Origin: Polaromonas sp. YR568 | GTDB lineage: Bacteria > Pseudomonadota > Gammaproteobacteria > Burkholderiales > Burkholderiaceae_C | Assembly (NCBI RefSeq): GCF_900116715.1 | Contig: NZ_FPBM01000003.1 | Location: 1-64,000 of the forward strand | Direction of reading: 5' to 3' | DNA: 64,000 bases | Shown here: positions 29,536 to 38,992 of the stretch, piece after piece | How positions within the stretch are numbered: the stretch's first letter is position 1 | How the letters are laid out: each line of letters starts with the position of its first letter | Program-made: the position numbers and the translations under genes | Notes under the pieces: generated by a model | Seen by the model: only the letters and a program-made list of their open reading frames with translations | The model's database searches: none | Told to the model about the DNA's origin: nothing

Positions 29536-29581
29536 GCAAAACGGGCGCCAGCGCTATCCCATGGATAGCCCTGACGCCCGT
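29536..29581 (-). terminator. Hairpin terminator between prfC and the phytase-like gene
   Basis: Nested stem: ACGGGCG and CGCCCGT (outer), GCTATCC and GGATAGC (inner). On the minus strand the stem is followed by TTTTGC, so it best serves the 29606-31000 gene. It can also fold on the prfC transcript. Confidence 0.7.
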
Positions 29582-29605
29582 AGCTTTATGCGCTGAGGCG
29601 CCGGT

Positions 29606-31000
29606 TTATTTGGCGTTCAGCAGCTCGCCGACTTCCAGCAGGATCAGCTCGTTGTCGTCGGCCTTGTTCGGCTCGCGGCTGCTGGAAAACGGCAGGTTGT
29701 TGTCGTTGCCGACCACGATGTGCGTGGCGTCCACCACGTCCACGTTTTCAATCGTGAAGAAGGGGAACTTCAGCACGCCGTCGTTCAGCGGCTTGCGCGC
29801 CAGCTTGCCCGGGTCGGCGATGTTCAGCAAATCGATATAGCCAACCTTGCGCACCGGCCCGCCCACGTTGGCGTCCGTCATCTCAATCTTGTAGACGCGC
29901 TTGAATTTGGCGATGTCGTGGAAGCAGTCGGTGCGCTTCTGGCCTTCGGGGCAAGCCTTGTCGGCCGTGCCTTCGCCGTTGTCGCGCTCGATGATGAGGC
30001 CGGTTGTGCCGTCGATCATGTTGAAGTCACCGATGGCATTGCCGTTGGCTTCCAGCGGGTACATCCACGAGCGGCCGCTCCACTTGCCGGCCTGCACGTC
30101 GAACTCCAGCACGCGCAGGGCTTCCTTGCCGGCCACACGTTCGTAGTCCTTGGCTTCGGCATTCCACACAGGGCCTTCCAGCAGCGCATAGAGCTTGCTG
30201 CCATCTTTGGACGAGGCCATGCCTTCGAAGCCCTTGGAGCGCTTGATCTGGAAGTCGACCGCACCGCCGGGTGCGGCGGGCGTGGAGACGGCCGGATGGT
30301 CGGGCGAACGCACCACCTTGCCGTCCACCTGGGTTTCAAACACGGCCAGCACCTTGCCCTTGAGGTCGGCCTTGATCAGGTAAGGGCCGAACTCGTCGCC
30401 AATCCACAGCGCGCCGCCGGCAAACTGGAAGCTCTCGGTGTCAAAGTCACTGCCCGTCAGGTAGCGCTTCTTCGTGCCTTCATGAACGATGCGAAACGGC
30501 ACTTTCAGGTCGGGGTCGTGCAGGAAGATCGTTTCCAGCCGCTTCATCGTGCCGCCCTTGAAGTCGACCTTGTAGCGATTCAGGTAGAGCATGGAATCAG
30601 GTGAATTGGCCTTGGCGCCAAAGCCGTTGTCCGTGAGGATCCAGAAGCTGCCGTCCGGCATTTTCTTGATGCCGGAGTGGCCTTGCAGCGGCTGGCCCTT
30701 GAAGGGCACAGAGACACCGGTAGGCCGACCGGCGGAGAGGCCCTCCACCGTGCCCAGCGCTTCGGTGCGCTTGCCGTTGGTGAACTTGCCGCTGACCTGC
30801 AGGTCTTGCGGTGCGTCTTTGGGCGCGGGGATAAAGGACTTGGCGGGCATCACCACATGGCCGGCCAGCGTGGCGGGGAATACGGTGGGCGCAGCGGTTT
30901 GTGCCGATGCGGAGAAGGTGCAAGCCAGGGCCAGCGCGAGAGAAGAAAGCGAAAGCAGGCCATTACGGCGGGCAGGGCCGCCCAAGTCAAATGAATACAT
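29606..31000 (-). CDS. Esterase-like activity of phytase family protein, exported
   Basis: 464 aa. A signal peptide (LLSLSSLALALACTFSASAQ, cleavage about 34) precedes a beta-propeller-like domain with motifs of the phytase-like esterase family: GHSGIKKMPDGSFWILTDNG, LTGSDFDTESFQF, LWIGDEFGPYLIKAD, GFEGMASSKDG and IENVDVVDATHIVVGNDNN. Acidic motifs such as DNGFG and GDEFGP could bind metal. It probably hydrolyses an ester or phosphoester in the periplasm; the substrate is unknown. It stands alone, with a hairpin after its stop. Confidence 0.85.
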   Translation of the reverse strand: MYSFDLGGPARRNGLLSLSSLALALACTFSASAQTAAPTVFPATLAGHVVMPAKSFIPAPKDAPQDLQVSGKFTNGKRTEALGTVEGLSAGRPTGVSVPFKGQPLQGHSGIKKMPDGSFWILTDNGFGAKANSPDSMLYLNRYKVDFKGGTMKRLETIFLHDPDLKVPFRIVHEGTKKRYLTGSDFDTESFQFAGGALWIGDEFGPYLIKADLKGKVLAVFETQVDGKVVRSPDHPAVSTPAAPGGAVDFQIKRSKGFEGMASSKDGSKLYALLEGPVWNAEAKDYERVAGKEALRVLEFDVQAGKWSGRSWMYPLEANGNAIGDFNMIDGTTGLIIERDNGEGTADKACPEGQKRTDCFHDIAKFKRVYKIEMTDANVGGPVRKVGYIDLLNIADPGKLARKPLNDGVLKFPFFTIENVDVVDATHIVVGNDNNLPFSSSREPNKADDNELILLEVGELLNAK

Positions 31001-31070
31001 GTGTTATCCGTGGTGAAAGGAAAGCGCATGGTCGCCAGCCGGTGTGACGGCGCTGTGACACACCGGCCCA

Positions 31071-31331
31071 TCAGATACACGAAAGGTCCAGCCACTGCCC
31101 CAGCGCATCAGGCGCCGCAACGCATGCCGCCAGCGTGGCGATGGGCGGCTCACCCAGTTGAAGAACCACTACGAGGGCCTGCACCTTTGGATCACCCAAA
31201 GCCGTCTGCAGCACGCCGTGTTGCCCGCTTTCCGCAGCGGCCCGCAGCATCGCATGCAGGCAGGCGCTGAAGTCCGGCCCCAAGGCCACAGGCGGCATCC
31301 GCTCATTCGCAGCAGCATCACGCATGGCCAT
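31071..31331 (-). CDS. Small hypothetical protein downstream of acdS
   Basis: Open frame of 86 aa starting 7 bp after the acdS stop (MAMRDAAANERMPPVALG ... QWLDLSC). It is Ala/Leu-rich and helical, with no recognised domain. Close spacing to acdS suggests translation from the same message, but there is no strong ribosome site. It could be a chance frame. Confidence 0.4.
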   Translation of the reverse strand: MAMRDAAANERMPPVALGPDFSACLHAMLRAAAESGQHGVLQTALGDPKVQALVVVLQLGEPPIATLAACVAAPDALGQWLDLSCI

Positions 31332-31338
31332 TCACCGG

Positions 31339-32391
31339 TCAGCCGTTACGAAAGAGAAAGCTGTAGGCATTGAGCGCCGGCACACCGCCCAGGTGCGCGT
31401 ACAGCACACGCGAGCCGGCGGGAAACTCGCCTCGCCGCACCTTGTCGATCATGCCGTGCATGGACTTGCCCTCGTACACCGGGTCGGTCAGCATGCCTTC
31501 CTGCCGTGCGCACAGGCGTATCGCTTCCAGCGTGCCTTCACTGGGCAGGCCGTACTCGGGCCCGCCGTAGCGCGTGTCCAGCACGATGTCCTGCTCGGTG
31601 ATGCCCCGGCCCAGCCCGACCAGCTTGGCGGTGTTCTGTGCAATGCGCAAAATCTGCGCAGCGGTTTGCGCTGGCTTGGCTGAGGCGTCGATGCCAATCA
31701 CGCGCTCGGTCCGGCCATCGGCCGCAAAACCGGCGACCATGCCGGCCTGCGTGCTGCCGGTGACCGAACACACCACGATGTAGTCGAACTGAAAGCCCAG
31801 CTCGGCCTCTTGCGCGCGCACTTCTTCGGCAAAGCCGACAAAGCCCAGCCCGCCATACGGATGCTCCGAGCAACCGGCCGGAATCGGGAAGGGCTTGCCG
31901 CCGGCCTTGCGCACGTCTTCCATGGCCTGTTCCCAGCTGGGGCGTATGCCGATGTCAAAGCCAGCTGCATCCAGCCGCACGTCGGCGCCCAGGATGCGCG
32001 ACATTTCGATGTTGCCCACACGGTCGTACACCGCGTCGGAATAGTTGACCCAGTTCTCCTGCACCAGCACACATTTCATGCCCAGGTGCGCCGCCACCGC
32101 CGCCACCTGGCGCGTCTGGTTGGACTGGATACCGCCTATGGACACCAGCGTGTCGCAGCCCTGCGCCAGCGCTTCTGGAATCAGGTATTCAAGCTTGCGG
32201 GTCTTGTTGCCGCCAAAGGCCAGGCCGCTGTTGCAGTCCTCGCGCTTGGCAAACAACTCAACCTTGCCGCCCAGGTGGGCGCTCAGGCGTTTGAGCGGCT
32301 GGATGGGCGTGGGCCCGAAGGTCAGCGAATGCCGGGGAAATTTCTGCAGTTGCAGCGAACGCTGAAGGGGGTAGAGAAGCGAGGTGGACAT
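31339..32391 (-). CDS. acdS: 1-aminocyclopropane-1-carboxylate (ACC) deaminase
   Basis: 350-aa fold-type II PLP enzyme. The PLP lysine is in [30 protein letters not shown] and [12 protein letters not shown] bind cofactor and substrate. The residues that separate true ACC deaminases from D-cysteine desulfhydrases are present in context: Glu in [12 protein letters not shown] and Leu in [13 protein letters not shown]. It converts ACC to 2-oxobutyrate and ammonia, often lowering plant ethylene. The start at 32391 follows the family N-terminus. It is divergent from an Lrp-type gene, the standard acdS-acdR arrangement. Confidence 0.93.
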   Translation of the reverse strand: MSTSLLYPLQRSLQLQKFPRHSLTFGPTPIQPLKRLSAHLGGKVELFAKREDCNSGLAFGGNKTRKLEYLIPEALAQGCDTLVSIGGIQSNQTRQVAAVAAHLGMKCVLVQENWVNYSDAVYDRVGNIEMSRILGADVRLDAAGFDIGIRPSWEQAMEDVRKAGGKPFPIPAGCSEHPYGGLGFVGFAEEVRAQEAELGFQFDYIVVCSVTGSTQAGMVAGFAADGRTERVIGIDASAKPAQTAAQILRIAQNTAKLVGLGRGITEQDIVLDTRYGGPEYGLPSEGTLEAIRLCARQEGMLTDPVYEGKSMHGMIDKVRRGEFPAGSRVLYAHLGGVPALNAYSFLFRNG

Positions 32392-32571
32392 GAGAGGGGT
32401 TCCGGTTAAAGGTGAAGGATTGAAGCCTGCGTGGGTCAAATCGTAGTCAGGCAGCGCCGCAATGAGTTGCACACTTCACGTCATCAATCAATGCAAACAC
32501 TTCTTTTTTTAGTAATCTCTCAATAAATTCCTGAAATTTCTCTTTTCACGCAATATTTGTAGAATTCCCCA

Positions 32572-33036
32572 ATGGAACACACCCTGGACCGTATAGACCG
32601 CAAACTCCTCAAGCTCCTGCAGCAAGACGCCTCGCTGCCCAATATCGAGCTGGCGGAAAAAACCAACCTCAGCCCGCCTGCCTGTTCACGGCGCGTGGCA
32701 AAGCTCAGAGAGTCCGGACTGATCCGCAAGACGGTGGCGCTGGTAAACCCGCGTGCGCTGGGCTACAACGGGCTGGTCACCATCGGCGTGGTGCTGGACC
32801 GCTCCACCACCGATTCATTCGCCGCATTTGAAAAGGCCGTAGCGGGCCTTACGGGTTGCCTGGAAGTGCAGCTGGTGACGGGCGAGTTTGATTACTTTGT
32901 GAAGCTGCGCATCCAGAGCATTGACTCCTTCAACGAGTTACATGCCGCGCAGCTGATCGGCCTGCCGGGGGTGCGGCAGATCCGCACCTTTGTCTGCCTC
33001 AAAGAGGTGTTTGAGACCACAGTGATTCCTGTTTGA
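32572..33036 (+). CDS. acdR: Lrp/AsnC regulator, likely AcdR
   Basis: 154 aa. N-terminal AsnC helix-turn-helix (DRIDRKLLKLLQQDASL, IELAEKTNLSPPACSRRVAKL), then a RAM/AsnC ligand domain (VEVQLVTG-like CLEVQLVTGEFDYFVKLRI). The divergent position next to acdS across 180 AT-rich bp matches the known acdR-acdS pair, where Lrp-type AcdR activates acdS in the presence of ACC. The name rests on this context. Confidence 0.85.
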   Translation: MEHTLDRIDRKLLKLLQQDASLPNIELAEKTNLSPPACSRRVAKLRESGLIRKTVALVNPRALGYNGLVTIGVVLDRSTTDSFAAFEKAVAGLTGCLEVQLVTGEFDYFVKLRIQSIDSFNELHAAQLIGLPGVRQIRTFVCLKEVFETTVIPV

Positions 33037-33043
33037 GTGTCTC

Positions 33044-33067
33044 CCCGGCATGAAACCGCCGGGTTTT
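33044..33067 (+). terminator. Terminator after the acdR-like gene
   Basis: CCCGGC (33044-33049) and GCCGGG (33058-33063) form a stem with an 8-nt loop, followed by TTTT. It lies just past the stop at 33036. Confidence 0.75.
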
Positions 33068-33097
33068 CACAAGCACACCGGGCTTTTGCAATAAGCT

Positions 33098-34942
33098 ATG
33101 CGGATGTTACAAAAGGCTGGTTTGCGCGTTTTCTTCGGGCTTGTGCTCTGCGTTTTCTTCAACGCGGGCCATGCGCAGGTCTTTGACCGCCTCTACCCAG
33201 ACAGCCTCAGCATCGCGCTGGCCCAGCCCCTGGAATGGGTGGCCGTGCCCAAGGATTCCGTCGCCTCGCCCGACGCTTTCACCACCGCCGAAACCGCCGC
33301 GGGGCCAAAGCACCACTTCCAGCCCTATACCGACGACACCGTTCTTCCCACCAACAAGCAGCAGGAAGCCTGGGCCCGCTTTGCGCTGCCCATGACCGAC
33401 AAACTGCAGAACTGGTACATCCGCCTGCCGGGCCAGGCCGTCTACAAGGTCAGCCTGTATGCACGCGACGCACAAGGCAACTGGCAGGTCCAGTCCGCGG
33501 GCGAAGCGATTGCGCCGGCAAACTGGGCTTTGCGCACCCGCGTGCCCAGCTTTGAGCTGCAGTCGCACAGCGAGTCGGCGCAAAGCTACTACCTGCGTTT
33601 TGAAAACCGCCGCCCCATCACCGAGCGGCCCATGCTGCTCACACCCATCGAATACATCGACGGCGCATCGCGCGTGGGCGTGGTGATCGGCCTGATGTGG
33701 GGCATCTTTGCGCTGCTGACGGGCTTGTGCCTGGGCGCGTACGCCATGGCGCGCAACAAGGTCTTCCTGTGGTTCGGCGCTGTGGTCGTCACGCTGATGT
33801 TCACGCAGCTGGTGCTGATCGGCTACGGCGGCTGGCGCATCTGGCCCTACAGCACACACCTCAACCAGGTCATGGGTTGGGTCTCGTCCACAGTCACCAT
33901 GGCTGTCGCCGCCTGGTTCTGCACCCAGGCCAGCTACACCCGCGACGGCCATCCGCGCATACACCGCCTGCTGGCCGTGGTGGCGGCAGTGAACCTGCTC
34001 CTGGCCTGCGTGATGGCGGTCCACCTGGATTTGGTGCCGCGCGAGTTGCGCAACCTCTGGCTGGCCATCAGCACGGTCGCCATCCTGGGCAGCCTGATCT
34101 GGATCTCGCTGCGCGGCCAAGCCTGGAACCTCATGCTGCTGCTGGGTGCGGGGCCCATCTGCCTGGCCGCGCTGGCCCGGCTTTCCTACAACATGGGCTG
34201 GATGTTCAACGTTGAGTCGGCGCAGGCGGCAGGCGTGATCTCGGCGATGGCCGGCCTGCTCTGGGTGTTCCTCGTGCTGGCGTGGCGCAGCCGGGCGGCG
34301 CTGTTCTCCAACCACCGCGGCGCCGCGCTGTCGACCTACGACCCGGCCAGCGGCCTGATGCTGCCGCGCATTGTCGCGGCCAGGTTGCCGCAGATGCTGC
34401 TGCGCGCGCGCAAGCAGAAATCAGCCTGCGGCGTGCTGATGATCCACTGGCTCAACCAGGCGCCCAGCCACGACGAGGCGAGCGACCAAAAGCGCGGCGC
34501 CGCGCTGTCCCGCCTGGGTGAAATCCTGCGCGGGGCCGCGCGCGACGTGGACACGGTTGCGCGCCACGACGAGAACCATTTCATGATGCTGATCGAGGGA
34601 CCCATCAACCGCGCCGCCCTCTCAGAGGCCGCCACCAAAATCCTGGCGGACTGCATACGCGCCTGCGAAAAACTGGGCGAGCCGGGCGCTTTCAGCCTGC
34701 ACATCGCCATCTGGCACGACACGCCCGGCACACAAGCCGCCGACGAGGTGATGGATTTGCTGGCCGTGCGCCTTCACCACATGGCCTCCGGCACCAAACG
34801 GCCGGTGCAGTTTGTCGATTCGCCGCTGGAGCCGGGAAACCCCGCCACAGGGGGCGGTAGCCGGCGCGAAGACCTGCTGGCCAAGATCAATGCGATTGAG
34901 ACCTCGCACCCTTCGTTGGCCGGCGAGCGAAGTGCTGAATGA
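33098..34942 (+). CDS. 7TMR-DISM sensor protein with degenerate GGDEF domain
   Basis: 614 aa. A signal-like N-terminus (RVFFGLVLCVFFNAGHA) precedes a periplasmic beta-rich 7TMR-DISM extracellular module (about 30-190), seven hydrophobic helices (about 195-405) and a GGDEF-like domain from about 415. The GGDEF signature position reads DENHF (491-495, in ARHDENHFMMLIEG), lacking both glycines, so diguanylate cyclase activity is unlikely. It may instead bind a partner or nucleotide. It lies between the two Lrp genes. Confidence 0.82.
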   Translation: MRMLQKAGLRVFFGLVLCVFFNAGHAQVFDRLYPDSLSIALAQPLEWVAVPKDSVASPDAFTTAETAAGPKHHFQPYTDDTVLPTNKQQEAWARFALPMTDKLQNWYIRLPGQAVYKVSLYARDAQGNWQVQSAGEAIAPANWALRTRVPSFELQSHSESAQSYYLRFENRRPITERPMLLTPIEYIDGASRVGVVIGLMWGIFALLTGLCLGAYAMARNKVFLWFGAVVVTLMFTQLVLIGYGGWRIWPYSTHLNQVMGWVSSTVTMAVAAWFCTQASYTRDGHPRIHRLLAVVAAVNLLLACVMAVHLDLVPRELRNLWLAISTVAILGSLIWISLRGQAWNLMLLLGAGPICLAALARLSYNMGWMFNVESAQAAGVISAMAGLLWVFLVLAWRSRAALFSNHRGAALSTYDPASGLMLPRIVAARLPQMLLRARKQKSACGVLMIHWLNQAPSHDEASDQKRGAALSRLGEILRGAARDVDTVARHDENHFMMLIEGPINRAALSEAATKILADCIRACEKLGEPGAFSLHIAIWHDTPGTQAADEVMDLLAVRLHHMASGTKRPVQFVDSPLEPGNPATGGGSRREDLLAKINAIETSHPSLAGERSAE

Positions 34943-34943
34943 A

Positions 34944-35414
34944 TTAACGGACAGGTAAGGGCAAAGCCGTTTTGTAACGCACCTGTTTGAGCGCAAAGCT
35001 CGAACGGATTTTTTCAATGCCGGAGATCGGCGAAAGCTGCTCCAGGATGAATTTCTCCAGCGCGCCAATGTCGGCCACCGCCACGCGGATCAGGTAGTCG
35101 CTGTCGCCCGACATCAGATAGCACTCCATCACCTCGTCATGCTCGGCAATGCGCCGCTCAAAGTCGGCGAGCGACTCTTTGCTTTGCGTGCGCAGGCTGA
35201 TGGAGATGAACACATTCAGGCCCAAACCCAGCGCCGCCGCATTGGCAATCGCCACATAGCGGTCGATGACGCCGCCGGCCTCCAGTGCCTTCACGCGGGC
35301 GAGACAGGGCGAAGGGCTCAGGTGCACGCGCCGCGACAGCTCCACATTGGAGAGCGAGCCGTCGCGCTGCAACTCGTCGAGGATCTTTAAATCGAGGTTA
35401 TCAAGCTGCATCAT
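34944..35414 (-). CDS. Lrp/AsnC family regulator beside the E1 gene
   Basis: 156 aa. Helix-turn-helix DLKILDELQRDGSLSNVELSRRVHLSPSPCLARVKAL and an AsnC effector domain (VMECYLMSGDSDYLIRVAVADI). It is divergent from the pyruvate-dehydrogenase-type E1 over about 115 bp. The layout equals Pseudomonas putida mdeR-mdeB, where an Lrp protein controls a 2-oxobutyrate dehydrogenase E1. This supports, but does not prove, a role in 2-oxo acid control. Confidence 0.9.
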   Translation of the reverse strand: MMQLDNLDLKILDELQRDGSLSNVELSRRVHLSPSPCLARVKALEAGGVIDRYVAIANAAALGLGLNVFISISLRTQSKESLADFERRIAEHDEVMECYLMSGDSDYLIRVAVADIGALEKFILEQLSPISGIEKIRSSFALKQVRYKTALPLPVR

Positions 35415-35530
35415 CTTTGAAATCCAGTATTTACGGCATTTTATGCTTCTGAATATTCCTTATGCCCGATATTGAAGCTACACCTTCTGGGCAAATCTGC
35501 GTACAGTGGTTTTGCAACGAACTTGATGCC

Positions 35531-38215
35531 ATGAACCATTCCACACCCCACCATTTACTGATGCAAGCCGCCTCACCGACCGACCCTGACCCGCAGGAAA
35601 CCGCCGAATGGCGTGAGGCCTTTGAAGCCCTGGCCCTCACGCAGGGCCCTGCCCGCGCGCGGGAAATGCTGCACGAGTTGAGCCGCGTCGCACGCAAGCA
35701 GCGCATAGGCTGGCAGCCCGAGCTGGCCACGCCCTATGTCAACACCATTGGCGTTGACGAGCAACCCGTGTTCCCCGGCGACCTGGCGATGGAAGAGCGC
35801 CTGGCCTCGCTGATGCGCTGGAATGCATTGGCCATGGTGGTGCGCGCCAACCAGGCCGAAACCGGCGGCTCGGCCGAGCTCGGCGGCCATATCGCCAGCT
35901 ACGCCAGCGCGGCCGACCTGTTTGAAACCGGCTTCAACCATTTCTTTCGCGCACGCGAAGGCGTGGAGCCAGGCCAGCACCGCGGCGACCTGGTGTTCTT
36001 CCAGCCGCACAGCGCACCGGGCGTGTACGCACGCGCTTACCTCGAAGGCCGTCTCAACGAAAAAGACCTGGGCTTTTACCGCCAGGAACTGACCGCCCCC
36101 GCCCAGGGCGCGCAGGGCCTGTGCAGCTACCCGCACCCGTATTTAATGCCGGACTTCTGGCAGTTCCCCACCGGCTCCATGGGCATAGGCCCCATCAGCT
36201 CGATCTACCACGCACGCTTTATGCGCTACCTCACGCACCGCCGTTTGCTCGACTGCACGGGGCGCAAAGTCTGGGGTGTGTTCGGTGACGGCGAGATGGA
36301 CGAGCCCGAATCCATGAGCGCACTGACCCTGGCCGCGCGCGAGGGGCTGGACAACATGGTCTGGGTCGTCAACTGCAATTTGCAGCGGCTCGACGGTCCG
36401 GTGCGCGGCAACGGCCGCATCATCGACGAGCTTGAAAAGCTGTTCGCCGGCGCCGGCTGGAATGTCATCAAACTGGTCTGGGGCAGTGACTGGGACGGCC
36501 TTTTCGCACGCGACCTGACAGGCGCGCTGGCGCAAACCTTTGCGCAGACGGTGGACGGCCAGATGCAGACCTTTGCCGCCAAAGACGGCCGCTTTAACCG
36601 CGACAACTTCTTCGGCCAGAGTGAAGCGCTTGCCCGCCTGGCCCAGGGCATGACGGACGAGCAGATCGACCGCTTGAAACGCGGCGGCCACGACCTGGTG
36701 AAAATCCACGCCGCTTACGCCGCGGCAGCCAGCCATCAGGGCCAGCCCACGGTGATCCTGGCGCACACCAAAAAAGGCTATGGCATGGGCAGCGCCGGCC
36801 AGGGCAAGATGACCACGCATTCGCAGAAAAAATTCGACGGCGAAGACCTGATCGAATTCCGCAACCGCTTTAACCTCCCGCTCAGTGACGAGCAGGCCAA
36901 AAACCTGGCCTTCTACAAACCGGCTGCCGACAGCGCCGAGATGCAGTACATGCACGCCAGGCGCGCGGCGCTGGGCGGCTACTTGCCGCGGCGCGAAACG
37001 GCGGCCGAGGTTGTAAACATCCCGGCCCTGCCTTCTTACGCGCAGTTCGCACTCGCTGCCGACGGCAAGGACATGAGCACCACCATGGCCTTTGTGCGCA
37101 TGCTGGGCGGTTTGCTGAAAGACCCGTCGCTGGGCCCAAAGATCGTGCCTATCGTGGCCGACGAGGCGCGCACCTTCGGCATGGCCAACCTGTTCAAGCA
37201 GGTGGGCATTTACTCCAGCGTGGGCCAGCGCTACGCGCCCGAAGACATCGGCTCGGTGCTGAGCTACCGCGAGGCGCTCGACGGCCAGATCCTGGAAGAA
37301 GGCATCAGCGAAGCCGGCGCGCTCGCCAGCTGGACAGCCGCGGCCACCAGCTACAGCGTGCACGGCCTGGCCATGCTGCCCTTCTATATCTATTACTCGA
37401 TGTTCGGCTTTCAGCGTGTGGGCGACCAGATCTGGGCCGCCGCCGACCAGCGCGCCCGCGGCTTTTTGCTGGGCGCGACCTCGGGCCGAACAACGCTGGG
37501 CGGTGAAGGCCTGCAGCACCAGGACGGCACCAGTCACCTGATCGCCGCGACCATTCCCAACTGCAAAGCCTACGACCCGGCCTTCGCCGGCGAGCTCGCC
37601 GTGATCCTGGACCGCGGCATGCAGGAGATGATGGTCGAGCAAAAAGACGTCTTCTACTACGTCACGCTGATGAACGAGAACTACGCCCAGCCTGATCTGC
37701 GCCCCGGCGTTGAGGCCGACATCATCCGCGGGTGCTATCAGTTCAACAGCTACAAACCGGCGTCCGGCACCGGTGACACGCCAAAAACATCAAAGAAGAA
37801 AGTTGGAGGCGTGACGTTGATGGGTTCCGGCGCCATTCTCACGGAAGTCATCAAAGCGGCGCAGCAGCTGGCTGAGCAAGGCATTGAGGCCACGGTGTAC
37901 AGCGTCACCAGCTGGAGCGAACTCGCGCGCGACGGCGCGGCGTGCCAGCAGCAGGCCATCGACGGCGATGCGGCGGCGGTGCCTTTCATCGCACAGCAGT
38001 TGCAAGCCAGCACCGGCCCCATCATTGCCGCCACCGACTACGTGCGCGCCGTGCCGGAGAGCATCCGCGCCTTTGTGCCTGAAGGCCGGCGCTACCTCAC
38101 GCTGGGCACTGACGGCTTTGGCCGCAGCGACACACGTGCCGCGCTGCGGGAGTTCTTCAGCGTCGATGCGCAAAGCATCGTGAAGGCCGCGCTCCACATG
38201 CTGAACCAGAAGTAA
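35531..38215 (+). CDS. Homodimeric pyruvate/2-oxo acid dehydrogenase E1 (AceE/MdeB-like)
   Basis: 894 aa, full length for AceE-type E1. The thiamine diphosphate motif GDGEMDEPESMSALTLAAREG ends near NCNLQRLDGPVRGNG; LARDGAACQQQ lies in the C-terminal transketolase domain. It decarboxylates a 2-oxo acid and acetylates the E2 lipoyl group. No aceF or lpd gene follows, so it is probably not the housekeeping pyruvate E1 and must borrow E2/E3. Next to ACC deaminase and a divergent Lrp gene, 2-oxobutyrate is a likely substrate. The ATG at 35531 was chosen by family length. Confidence 0.9.
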   Translation: MNHSTPHHLLMQAASPTDPDPQETAEWREAFEALALTQGPARAREMLHELSRVARKQRIGWQPELATPYVNTIGVDEQPVFPGDLAMEERLASLMRWNALAMVVRANQAETGGSAELGGHIASYASAADLFETGFNHFFRAREGVEPGQHRGDLVFFQPHSAPGVYARAYLEGRLNEKDLGFYRQELTAPAQGAQGLCSYPHPYLMPDFWQFPTGSMGIGPISSIYHARFMRYLTHRRLLDCTGRKVWGVFGDGEMDEPESMSALTLAAREGLDNMVWVVNCNLQRLDGPVRGNGRIIDELEKLFAGAGWNVIKLVWGSDWDGLFARDLTGALAQTFAQTVDGQMQTFAAKDGRFNRDNFFGQSEALARLAQGMTDEQIDRLKRGGHDLVKIHAAYAAAASHQGQPTVILAHTKKGYGMGSAGQGKMTTHSQKKFDGEDLIEFRNRFNLPLSDEQAKNLAFYKPAADSAEMQYMHARRAALGGYLPRRETAAEVVNIPALPSYAQFALAADGKDMSTTMAFVRMLGGLLKDPSLGPKIVPIVADEARTFGMANLFKQVGIYSSVGQRYAPEDIGSVLSYREALDGQILEEGISEAGALASWTAAATSYSVHGLAMLPFYIYYSMFGFQRVGDQIWAAADQRARGFLLGATSGRTTLGGEGLQHQDGTSHLIAATIPNCKAYDPAFAGELAVILDRGMQEMMVEQKDVFYYVTLMNENYAQPDLRPGVEADIIRGCYQFNSYKPASGTGDTPKTSKKKVGGVTLMGSGAILTEVIKAAQQLAEQGIEATVYSVTSWSELARDGAACQQQAIDGDAAAVPFIAQQLQASTGPIIAATDYVRAVPESIRAFVPEGRRYLTLGTDGFGRSDTRAALREFFSVDAQSIVKAALHMLNQK

Positions 38216-38228
38216 GCAACAACGGCAA

Positions 38229-38259
38229 GGCCCGTGCGCGATCAACTTACGCACGGGCC
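38229..38259. terminator. GC-rich hairpin between the E1 and fasciclin genes
   Basis: GGCCCGTGCG (38229-38238) and CGCACGGGCC (38250-38259) form a perfect 10-bp stem between convergent genes. There is no T-run, so termination would be weak or act in both directions. Confidence 0.5.
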
Positions 38260-38291
38260 CTGGCAAGAAGCGTTGGCCGCTTGGTGATCGC

Positions 38292-38846
38292 TTACTTGGG
38301 CAGCAGCACCTTGTCGACGACGTGGATCACGCCGTTGGATTGGTAGACATCGGCAATCGTCACCGTTGCCACGCCGCCCTTTTCATCCGTCACCGTGACC
38401 TTGCCGCCGGCCGACTTGGCCACCAGCGTGCCGCCGGCCACCGTCTTGATCGACGCCATGCCCTTGCCGTCTGCAATCATCTTGCTGATGGCAGCAGCGT
38501 CCCACTTGCCGGGCACCACGTGGTAGGTGAGGATGCCGGTCAGCATGCCCTTGTTTTCAGGCTTGAGCAGGGTGTCTACCGTGCCGGCGGGCAGTGCGGC
38601 AAAAGCTGCATTGGTGGGCGCGAACACGGTGAACGGGCCTGGGCCTTTGAGCGTGTCGACCAGGCCTGCTGCCTTGACGGCGGCGACCAGTGTGGTGTGG
38701 TCCTTGGAGTTGACGGCGTTGTCGATGATGTCCTTGCTGGCGAGCATGGGCGCGCCGCCCACCATGACTTGTGCGAACGACGGAATCGCCGCGAACGACA
38801 GTGCCATGGCCACGCCTATGGACGCGAGTGTGTGTTTTGTCTGCAT
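38292..38846 (-). CDS. Fasciclin (FAS1) domain secreted protein
   Basis: 184 aa. A signal peptide (LASIGVAMALSFAAIPSFAQ) is followed by one FAS1 domain with the H1 and H2 boxes: GPGPFTVFAPTNAAFAALPAG and ILTYHVVPGKWDAA, ending in SNGVIHVVDKVLLP. Such small exported proteins act in adhesion or cell-surface stability. Single gene, convergent with the E1 gene. Confidence 0.93.
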   Translation of the reverse strand: MQTKHTLASIGVAMALSFAAIPSFAQVMVGGAPMLASKDIIDNAVNSKDHTTLVAAVKAAGLVDTLKGPGPFTVFAPTNAAFAALPAGTVDTLLKPENKGMLTGILTYHVVPGKWDAAAISKMIADGKGMASIKTVAGGTLVAKSAGGKVTVTDEKGGVATVTIADVYQSNGVIHVVDKVLLPK

Positions 38847-38992
38847 GTGAATTCCTTTAAACGTGTTGAAGCAAAAAGTTGAAACCTCAGCCGGCTGTGT
38901 AATGAATACGGCGCGACGGGCCCGCTGGATTCAAAGCGGATGAAGGATCAAGCCCTTGCAAAGGAACTCACTGGCAACAAAGGGTAAGCAGT

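Noticed and set aside
36143..37642. Antisense frame of 499 codons opposite the E1 gene
   Set aside because: Mirror of strong codon bias in the E1 gene; no recognisable domain.
35531..38215. Calling the AceE-type gene the housekeeping pyruvate dehydrogenase E1
   Set aside because: aceF and lpd are not adjacent and an Lrp gene is divergent, so a specialised E1 is more likely; the genome outside the window would decide.
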